Origin: JAXDLK01 sp034666665
GTDB lineage: Bacteria > Desulfobacterota > Binatia > JACPRU01
DNA: 8,101 nt
NCBI GenBank assembly: GCA_034666665.1
Contig: JAXDLK010000200.1
Location: 1-8,101, forward strand
Direction: 5' to 3'
The position numbers were made by a program, and so were the translations under genes. Positions 1-6,207 of this stretch are shown piece by piece. Positions within the stretch are counted from its first letter, which is position 1. Every line of letters begins with the position of its first letter. The notes below the pieces were generated by a model, which was not told the origin of the DNA, did no database searches, and saw only the letters and a list, made by a program, of their open reading frames with translations.

Positions 1-1782
1 TTCCTCTCCGAGGACGCGCCCGACGCCACGTTCGCGATCGACCTCGGGAGGCTCGACGCCCGCGCCTACGATCATCTCGCGGTCCGGCTGCGCGGCGATG
101 CGGGCTCGGGTTTCAACCCGGCGCTAAAGGTCGGATTCCGCCGTCCGAAACCGGGAGGGCGAGGCCTCTTCGAGGACGGCAGCGAGGTCGTGACCGGCGT
201 CGGCGCCGACTGGCGCCGCGTGCTGGTGCCCCTGAACCGACTCACCGGCGTGACCGACTGGAGCGACGTCGGCGCGTTCTTCGTCGCTCTCGAATCGCGC
301 CGCGCGAGCGTTCGCCGCGGCGGCTACTTCCTCGACGACGTCGCGCTGGTGCGCACCGGCAAGCGCGGGCCGAGCATCCGCGACCGGGTGGTGCCCGCGC
401 GGAAGCAGGCGTGGCTGCGGTCCCTCGGCGGAGAGCAGGCGGCGCAGCCGAAGCTCCGCGAGCGGCTCGCCGGCTGGCCGCGGCGCCTGCTCGCCGAGAA
501 GCGCGACCTTCCCGCCGACCCGCGCGCGTTCCTCCTGCGCGTCGCCCGCGACACCTGGCGCGGTCTCGACTCGCTCACCGACCGCGAGCACGGCCTTCCG
601 GTCGACAACGTGATCCTCGACCGAACGTCGCTCGCGCCGCGCGACGCGCGAATCGGCGACTACACGAACGTCACCAGCATCGGGCTCCATTTGATCGCGG
701 TCGTCGCCGCGCGTGAGCTCGGTCTGGTGTCGGCGCCGGAGGCCCGCCACCGGCTCGAGAAGTCGCTCGCCACCCTGGAGCGGCTCGAGCGCTACGACGG
801 CTTCTTCTACAACTACTACGACACCACCACGCTCGAGCGCACGAGCAACTTCGTCTCCTTCGTCGACTCCTCGTGGCTGACCGCGGCGCTGATCGTGGTG
901 CGCCGTTCCGTCCCCGAGCTCGGCGATCGCGCGACTCGACTGATCGACGCCGGCAACTACGCCTTCTTCTACGATCCCGTCGCGCAGCAGATGTCGCAGG
1001 GCTACTACGTGAACGTACCGACGTGGTCGGAGTACCACTACGGCACGCTCTACACGGAAGCGCGGCTCGGCAGCGTCATCGCGATCGGCAAGGGCGACGT
1101 CCCGGAGGAGCACTGGTTCCGGCTCTGGCGCACGTTCCCTCCGGATGCGCGCTGGCAGACGCAGCCGCCGAAGGGTCGCGCGCCGAAGGTCGCCGACGGC
1201 CACCGGTACCGCGGCGGCTGGTACGAGTGGAAGGGCGTCCGCTACGTCCCTTCCTGGGGCGGCAGCATGTTCGAGGCGCTGATGCCGACACTCGTGCTCG
1301 ACGAGCGCCGCTTCGCGCCGCGGAGCCTCGGCGCGAACGACGAGGCCCACGCCACGATCCAGGCGCGCTACGCGACCGAGCAGCTCGGCTCGTCCTTCTG
1401 GGGCTTCTCGCCCGCGGCGGTTCCCGGCGGCGACGGCTACGGCGAGTACGGAGTGCCAGTGCTCGGCGCTCTCGGCTATCCGGCGGCCGCCGTCACGCCC
1501 CACGCCGCCGCGCTCGCGCTCGCGATCATGCCCGAAGCCGCGGTCGCGAACCTCGACGGTCTCGCTCGGCGGTACGACGTCTACGGCGACTTCGGCTTCT
1601 ACGACGCCGTCGACCCGCGCTCCGGCGCGGTCGCGTACCGTTACCTCGCCCTCGATCAGGCGATGATCCTGATCTCGATCGCGAACCATCTGAAGGACGG
1701 CGTCGTGCAGAAGCGCTTCGCGTCCGACCCGATCGTCGCGCGCGCGCTGCCGCTGTTCGCGAAGGAGGACTTCTTCCGCTGA
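1..1782 (+). CDS. Glycoamylase-like (PF10091) glycoside hydrolase with N-terminal carbohydrate-binding-like domain, 5' partial
   Basis: The frame is open from base 1 to a TGA at 1780-1782, so the true start and any signal peptide lie upstream; 593 residues are visible. Residues 1-120 look like a galactose-binding-type jelly roll: a W-R-x-V-x-V-P-L-x-x-L strand (about 71-80) and a closing G-Y-F-L-D-D-V-A-L strand (about 108-116). Residues 170-593 form an alpha-barrel catalytic domain of the PF10091 type, the fold shared by GH144/GH162 endo-beta-1,2-glucanases and the GH189 module of cyclic beta-1,2-glucan synthase. Visible motifs are DYTNVTSIGLHL (220-231), FYNYYDT (269-275), VDSSWLTAAL (288-297), TEARLGSVIAIGKGDVPEEHW (from 352), SWGGSMFEALMP (418-429), FWGFSP (466-471), TPHAA (499-503) and FGFYDAV (531-537). 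Glu353 and Glu425 are candidate functional acids. Where NdvB-type proteins have WGISES, this protein has WGFSPA, so it is probably neither classical GH189 nor GH144. A beta-glucan substrate is inferred from the GH94 neighbour. It is probably co-transcribed with the ABC ATPase downstream. Confidence 0.85.
   Translation, partial: FLSEDAPDATFAIDLGRLDARAYDHLAVRLRGDAGSGFNPALKVGFRRPKPGGRGLFEDGSEVVTGVGADWRRVLVPLNRLTGVTDWSDVGAFFVALESRRASVRRGGYFLDDVALVRTGKRGPSIRDRVVPARKQAWLRSLGGEQAAQPKLRERLAGWPRRLLAEKRDLPADPRAFLLRVARDTWRGLDSLTDREHGLPVDNVILDRTSLAPRDARIGDYTNVTSIGLHLIAVVAARELGLVSAPEARHRLEKSLATLERLERYDGFFYNYYDTTTLERTSNFVSFVDSSWLTAALIVVRRSVPELGDRATRLIDAGNYAFFYDPVAQQMSQGYYVNVPTWSEYHYGTLYTEARLGSVIAIGKGDVPEEHWFRLWRTFPPDARWQTQPPKGRAPKVADGHRYRGGWYEWKGVRYVPSWGGSMFEALMPTLVLDERRFAPRSLGANDEAHATIQARYATEQLGSSFWGFSPAAVPGGDGYGEYGVPVLGALGYPAAAVTPHAAALALAIMPEAAVANLDGLARRYDVYGDFGFYDAVDPRSGAVAYRYLALDQAMILISIANHLKDGVVQKRFASDPIVARALPLFAKEDFFR
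1762..1768 (+). promoter_or_regulatory. Ribosome binding site for the ABC ATPase gene
   Basis: AAGGAGG is a near-perfect Shine-Dalgarno match lying inside the last codons of the upstream hydrolase gene, 13 bases before the ATG at 1782. The spacing is somewhat long, but the strength of the match and the TGATG overlap support this start. It also rules out the in-frame opening that extends far upstream as coding sequence. Confidence 0.7.
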
Positions 1783-2825
1783 TGGCTTCGGTCGCGTTCG
1801 AGGGGATCGAGAAGATCTATCCCGGCGGTACCCGGGCGCTCTCGGACGTGACCTTGGAGATCGCCGACGGCGAGCTGATGGTCGTCGTCGGACCGTCCGG
1901 CTGCGGCAAGTCCACCTTGCTCCGCCTGCTCGCCGGCCTCGAGCACGTGAGCGCGGGCACGATCCGCATCGGCGATCGCGTGGCGAACGACCTCTCGCCG
2001 CAGGAGCGGAACATCGCGATGGTCTTCCAGGACTACGCGCTCTACCCCTTCCGCACCGTACGCGGGAACCTCGAGTTCCCGCTCGAGATGCGGCGCATGC
2101 CGCGCGAGGAGATGCGCGCGCGGGTCGAGCGTGTCGCCGAGCTCCTCGGCCTCGGGCGGCTTCTCGACCGGCTGCCGAAACAGCTCTCGGGCGGCGAGCG
2201 GCAGCGCGTCGCCATGGGCCGGGCGCTGGTTCGCGAGCCGACGGTATTCCTGCTCGACGAGCCGCTCTCGAACCTCGATGCGAAGCTCCGTTCCGAGGTG
2301 CGCGGCGAGATCGGCGGGCTCCAGCGGCGGACGCGTACGACGATGATGTACGTGACCCACGATCAGGTGGAGGCGATGACGCTCGGCGACCGCGTCACCG
2401 TGCTCGACAAGGGCCGCATCCAGCAGGTCGCTCCGCCGCGCGAGCTCTACGAGCGCCCCGCGAACGCGTTCGTCGCGGGCTTCATCGGCACGCCGCCGAT
2501 GAACCTGTTTCCCGCGGCGCTCGCCGCCGCGGTGCTGCCCGCCCACCTCGCCGGGGCGACCTCCGGCCGCCGCCTGACCGCCGGCATCCGGCCCGAGGCG
2601 GTGACGCTCGCCGACGGTGCGGCCCCCGGAACCCTGGACGCCGTCGTGGAGCGCGTCGAGCTCCTCGGCCACGAGACGCTGGTCGAAGCCAAGGCAGGCG
2701 AGATCCAGATGACGGCGCGGATTCCCACGATGAGGGAGCTCGCCAAGGGCGAGCACGTGCGCCTTCGCCTCGATCCCGCGCGCCTCTACCTCTTCGACGA
2801 GGACGGCCGCGCCCTCGCTCTCTGA
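1782..2825 (+). CDS. Carbohydrate ABC transporter ATP-binding protein, MalK/UgpC/MsmX family
   Basis: This is a complete 347-residue ATPase that would sit on the cytoplasmic face of an ABC importer and drive uptake of a sugar or oligosaccharide. The nucleotide-binding domain has an aromatic A-loop Tyr13, Walker A GPSGCGKST (37-45), Q-loop Gln83 in VFQDYALYP, signature LSGGERQR (135-142), Walker B VFLLDE (155-160), D-loop SNLDA (163-167) and switch His193 in VTHDQ. Residues 240-347 form the MalK-type C-terminal OB/TOBE region, including GIRPEAV (268-274). Length and domain order are normal for the family. The ATG overlaps the stop of the hydrolase gene (TGATG), indicating translational coupling. 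No permease or solute-binding protein gene is in the window; they would be expected upstream, or this may be a shared ATPase like MsmX. The last 40 bases overlap the 3' end of the convergent GH94 gene. Family members serve many sugars, so the substrate cannot be read from this protein. Confidence 0.95.
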   Translation: MASVAFEGIEKIYPGGTRALSDVTLEIADGELMVVVGPSGCGKSTLLRLLAGLEHVSAGTIRIGDRVANDLSPQERNIAMVFQDYALYPFRTVRGNLEFPLEMRRMPREEMRARVERVAELLGLGRLLDRLPKQLSGGERQRVAMGRALVREPTVFLLDEPLSNLDAKLRSEVRGEIGGLQRRTRTTMMYVTHDQVEAMTLGDRVTVLDKGRIQQVAPPRELYERPANAFVAGFIGTPPMNLFPAALAAAVLPAHLAGATSGRRLTAGIRPEAVTLADGAAPGTLDAVVERVELLGHETLVEAKAGEIQMTARIPTMRELAKGEHVRLRLDPARLYLFDEDGRALAL

Positions 2826-5800
2826 GCGACGCGACCGAGGCGCACCTCGACCCGGTGCGTGCGGCCGTCGTCGGCGATCGGGATCCGCGCCTCGCCGCCG
2901 GTGACCCGCGCGCGCACGCCATCGACCGTGAGCGAGGTGACCGTTTCGGCGCGGCCGCGCGTCGTGGCGACGTGGATCTCGTACCGCGTCGTCCCGCCGG
3001 GTGCGGTGTAGTCGATCGAGAAGCGCCGCCAGCCGTCCGGCACGCGCGGCCGGAGGCGGATCGCGCGCGCGCCGTCGATCGAGAAGCCGAGCACGGACTC
3101 GAGCGCGACACGGTAGAGCCAGCCGGCGGACCCCGTGTACCAGGTCCAGCCTCCGCGGCCGACGTGCGGCGGAGCACCGTAGACGTCGGCGGCGACGACG
3201 TAGGGCTCGACCTGGTAGACCGCTACCTCCGCGGCGGTGCGCGCATGCGACGCCGGCGAGATCATCTCGAGCAGGTCGGCGGCGCGATCACGCCGGCCGA
3301 GCTCGGCGAGCGCACGCACCATCCAGCAGGCCGCGTGCGTGTACTGGCCGCCGTTCTCGCGGATCCCGGGAACGTATCCCTTGATGTAGCCGGGGTCCTG
3401 CGCGGTGCGGTCGAACGGGGGCGCGAGCAAGCGGACGAGCCGGCCCTCGTCGTCGACGAGCTCGCGCTCGGCCGCCGCCATCGCGAGCTCGGCACGCTCG
3501 CGCGCCGCCACGCCGGAGATGACCGCCCAGGACTGGGCGAGCGCGTCGATCCGGCATTCGTCGTTCTCGGCGGACCCCAGAGGTGTGCCGTCGTCGTAGT
3601 AGGCGCGCCGGTACCATTCTCCGTCCCAGCCCGCGGAGTCGAGCGCCACGGCGAGGCTCTCGCGGTGATCGCGCCAGCGGCGGGCGCGGTCCTCGTCGCC
3701 CCGTTGCTGGGCGATCGGCGCGAAGCCGTCGAGCACCGCGCAGAGGAAGAACCCGAGCCAGATGCTCTCGCCTCGCCCCTCGCGGCCGACGCGGTTGAAG
3801 CCGTCGTTCCAATCGCAGGTGCCGATCAAGGGCAACCCATGCCCGCCCACGCGAAGCGATCGCTCGATCGCGCGGCAGCAGTGCTCGTACACGGTCGTGG
3901 TCTCCGCCGCGGGCGAAACTTCCAAGTAGGTCTCGTCTTCGCCGGGCGCGAGCTCGCGAGCGGTGACGAAGTTGGTCCGCTCGTCGAGCACCGCCGCGTC
4001 GCCCGTCGCCGCCACGTAGAAGGTCGTCACGTACGGAAGCCACAGGAGATCGTCCGAGCAGCGCGTGCGCGTGCCTTTCTCGAGCGGCGGGTGCCACCAG
4101 TGGAGGACGTCGCCTTCGACGAACTGGTGCGCCGCGTGGAGGAGGATCTGCGCTCGCGTCAGGTCCGGGTGCGCGTAGATCATCGCCATCGAATCCTGCA
4201 GCTGATCGCGGAAGCCGAACGCTCCGCCCGACTGGTAGAACGCGGTCCGTCCCCAGATCCGACAGCTCGCCGCCTGGTAGAGGAGCCAGCCGTTGACGGC
4301 GAGGTCGATCGCCGGAGACGGCGTGGCGACGCGGACGACCGACGTCAGGTCCGTCCATCGGCTACGCGCCGCATCGAGTGCGTGCTCGACGGCGCCGGGC
4401 GCGCGGTAGCGCTCCACCAGCATGCGCGCGCTCTCCTCGTCCGCCGCCTCGCCGAGCAGGAACGCGCACTCCGCCGTCTCGCCCGCCCCGACGGCGAGGG
4501 CGACCTGCAGCGCGGCGCAGGGATCGACGCCGTCCCCCGCGCGGCCGTCGAGGCGTTCGCACGAACGCAGCGCCGCCGGGCTCTCCGGGGTGCCGCCGTC
4601 ACCGAGGAACGACCGCCGATCGGTGGTGAACGCGATGATCGGCTCGTCGACGGCGGCCGCGAACGTGACGCGCGGGCCGATCTCGCGGAGCGCGTTGGTC
4701 GCGAAGATCGCCCGCCCGAGCGGATCCCACGCGGTGACGACCTGGCGCGGATCCGAGGCGAGGACGCCGAGCACGAGCTCGGCATAGGAAAAGACCGCGA
4801 GCCGCCGCGGCCCCTCGCCCGCGTTGGTCACGCGGAGACGCACGATCTTCACCGGGTCGTCCGCGGCGACGAACGTCGTCACCTCCTCGCCGAGGTCACC
4901 GATCCGGTGGCGCCACGTCGAGTAGCCGAGCCCGTGACGAACCTCGAACGGCGACGCGGGCGCAACCGGACCGGGAAGCGGCGACCAGAACGTGCGGTCG
5001 TCCTCGTCGCGCACGTAGAGCGCCTCTCCGTGAGGATCGGTGACCGGGTCGTTCGACCACGGCGTCAGCCGGTTCTGCCGACTGTTCTCGCTCCAGGTCG
5101 TCGCGGCACCGCGCTCGCTCACCAGACAGCCGAAGCGCTGGTTGGCGATGACGTTGACCCACGGCATCGGCGGCAGCGAGTCGGCCCCGTCGACGCGGAT
5201 CACGTACTCGCTGCCGTCCGCGGAAAACCCGCCGGTGCCGTTGTCGAAGACGAGCGCGTCCTCCCCGGATCCGTGACGAGCCTCGCCGGCCGACGTCAGC
5301 GGGCGGTATGCATCGTCGAGGACGTCCTCGGGCGCGTCGACTCCCGCGACCGTGAGCTTTCCGGATCTTGCCCGCTCGAGAACCGACGCGGCATCGGCAG
5401 CATCGACGAGCGCGAGCGCGCGATCGCGACCGTCCGCGGCGGCGAGCACCAGCTCGAACGCCGCTTCCTCGCCCGGCTCGAGCGAGAACGATCTCCGGAA
5501 CGCGAACACCGGATCGAGAACGCTGCCGACCGCGCCGGAGAGCGGCGCCGAGAGCGCCCGCGGCGCGGACGGCGAGCGCCCGCGGCCGACGAAGCGCGCC
5601 CGATCCGTCTCCCAGGAGAGATCACCCGATCCGCGAAGCGCGTGCGCGATCCACGTGCGTCGCTCGTCCCGCCCGCGCGGGCGGCGGCTGGCGATCAGTC
5701 GCTCGCCTTCGGCCGCCGTCTCGACGAAGAGCTTCGAGAACGCCGGATGCGCCAGGTGCGCCGCCAGCGGCGCGAGCACGATCTCGGCGTAGCTGGTGAG

Positions 5801-6166
5801 CTCGAGGGCGCGGGTCGCGCTCGAGCCGTTGCGGAGCACCAGGCGTCTCACCTCCACGTCGGCCGAAGGGTCGACCGCGATCTCCAGAGCCGCGTCCAGC
5901 TCCTCGTCGCGGCGCTCGAAGCGGACGACGCCGCCGCGGCTCGACACTTCGGAACGTTCCGGGCGACGATCGACCGGGTGGCGGCCGATCGACCACGCGA
6001 CGCCGCTTCCCGCGTCGCGGACGTAGAGGAAGACGCCGGGCCCCTCGCGAACCGGATCGTCGCGCCACGCCGTCAGCGCGAGATCGTGCCAGCTCGAGAA
6101 TCCGGTGCCGCGGCTGGTGACGAGCACGGAGTACGAGCCGTTCGACAGCGTGTAGCGGCGCGCCAT
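2786..6166 (-). CDS. GH94 glycoside phosphorylase, NdvB C-terminal-module type (candidate 1,2-beta-oligoglucan phosphorylase)
   Basis: This complete 1126-residue protein is probably cytoplasmic (no signal peptide seen). GH94 enzymes reversibly phosphorolyse beta-glucosides, releasing sugar 1-phosphate. Two tandem supersandwich domains (about 1-300 and 305-600) precede an (alpha/alpha)6 barrel (about 610-1025) and a C-terminal beta domain. Barrel landmarks are GFRDQLQDSMAMIYAHPDL (from 651), QFVEGDVLHWWHPP (681-694), GTCDWNDGFNRVG (782-794; the family's general-acid Asp lies in DWND), GYIKGYVPGIRENGGQYTHA (from 926) and GRGGWTWYTGSAGW (1004-1017), which with His944 matches the phosphate-binding region. 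Length, tandem sandwiches and motifs match the GH94 module of cyclic beta-1,2-glucan synthases and stand-alone 1,2-beta-oligoglucan phosphorylases (about 1100 residues) better than cellobiose phosphorylases (about 800). ATG 6166 is preferred over GTG 6169 because GAGG lies 7 bases upstream of it. There is no GT84 domain. The last 13 codons overlap the ABC gene and give a basic tail ending SSSKR. Substrate is inferred. Confidence 0.9.
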   Translation of the reverse strand: MARRYTLSNGSYSVLVTSRGTGFSSWHDLALTAWRDDPVREGPGVFLYVRDAGSGVAWSIGRHPVDRRPERSEVSSRGGVVRFERRDEELDAALEIAVDPSADVEVRRLVLRNGSSATRALELTSYAEIVLAPLAAHLAHPAFSKLFVETAAEGERLIASRRPRGRDERRTWIAHALRGSGDLSWETDRARFVGRGRSPSAPRALSAPLSGAVGSVLDPVFAFRRSFSLEPGEEAAFELVLAAADGRDRALALVDAADAASVLERARSGKLTVAGVDAPEDVLDDAYRPLTSAGEARHGSGEDALVFDNGTGGFSADGSEYVIRVDGADSLPPMPWVNVIANQRFGCLVSERGAATTWSENSRQNRLTPWSNDPVTDPHGEALYVRDEDDRTFWSPLPGPVAPASPFEVRHGLGYSTWRHRIGDLGEEVTTFVAADDPVKIVRLRVTNAGEGPRRLAVFSYAELVLGVLASDPRQVVTAWDPLGRAIFATNALREIGPRVTFAAAVDEPIIAFTTDRRSFLGDGGTPESPAALRSCERLDGRAGDGVDPCAALQVALAVGAGETAECAFLLGEAADEESARMLVERYRAPGAVEHALDAARSRWTDLTSVVRVATPSPAIDLAVNGWLLYQAASCRIWGRTAFYQSGGAFGFRDQLQDSMAMIYAHPDLTRAQILLHAAHQFVEGDVLHWWHPPLEKGTRTRCSDDLLWLPYVTTFYVAATGDAAVLDERTNFVTARELAPGEDETYLEVSPAAETTTVYEHCCRAIERSLRVGGHGLPLIGTCDWNDGFNRVGREGRGESIWLGFFLCAVLDGFAPIAQQRGDEDRARRWRDHRESLAVALDSAGWDGEWYRRAYYDDGTPLGSAENDECRIDALAQSWAVISGVAARERAELAMAAAERELVDDEGRLVRLLAPPFDRTAQDPGYIKGYVPGIRENGGQYTHAACWMVRALAELGRRDRAADLLEMISPASHARTAAEVAVYQVEPYVVAADVYGAPPHVGRGGWTWYTGSAGWLYRVALESVLGFSIDGARAIRLRPRVPDGWRRFSIDYTAPGGTTRYEIHVATTRGRAETVTSLTVDGVRARVTGGEARIPIADDGRTHRVEVRLGRVAQRARARPSSSKR

Positions 6167-6207
6167 CACCTTTCCTCGGAAGGGAATTTCATTCGACCGC
6201 GTGCCAT
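6166..6207 (-). other. 13-codon mini-ORF bridging the six-hairpin gene and the GH94 gene
   Basis: The whole spacer between the two minus-strand genes can be read as ATG, 12 further sense codons (MARGRMKFPSEER) and TGA. Its ATG overlaps the stop of the upstream gene as TGATG, and its TGA overlaps the ATG of the GH94 gene as TGATG. There is no recognisable Shine-Dalgarno before its own start, so translation would depend on ribosomes re-initiating after the upstream stop. It may be a coupling leader or a chance feature of a short spacer. The peptide resembles no known protein I can name. Confidence 0.2.
6169..6177 (-). promoter_or_regulatory. Ribosome binding site for the GH94 gene
   Basis: On the minus strand GAGGAAAGG ends two bases before the ATG at 6166; its GAGG core (6174-6177) is 7 bases from that ATG. 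This favours ATG 6166 over the adjacent in-frame GTG at 6169, from which the core would be only 4 bases away. The site lies inside the 13-codon mini-ORF, so ribosomes translating the mini-ORF would pass over it. Confidence 0.6.

Noticed and set aside
124..1689. 521-codon minus-strand frame opposite the PF10091 gene
   Set aside because: Low-complexity Arg/Val/Glu/Ala translation without recognisable motifs, while the plus strand carries convincing family motifs throughout.
873..1781. In-frame upstream extension of the ABC ATPase (650-codon frame from 873)
   Set aside because: The extension is Arg-rich shadow sequence over the hydrolase gene. The conserved ATPase begins at the ATG at 1782, which has a Shine-Dalgarno just upstream.
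1656..2756. 366-codon minus-strand frame opposite the ABC ATPase
   Set aside because: No motifs, and it lies opposite a textbook ATPase gene.
2826..6163. RNA genes, CRISPR arrays, insertion sequences, attachment sites or terminators
   Set aside because: I saw no repeat arrays, transposase motifs, tRNA-like cloverleafs or stem-plus-T-run terminators anywhere in the window; the DNA is essentially fully coding.
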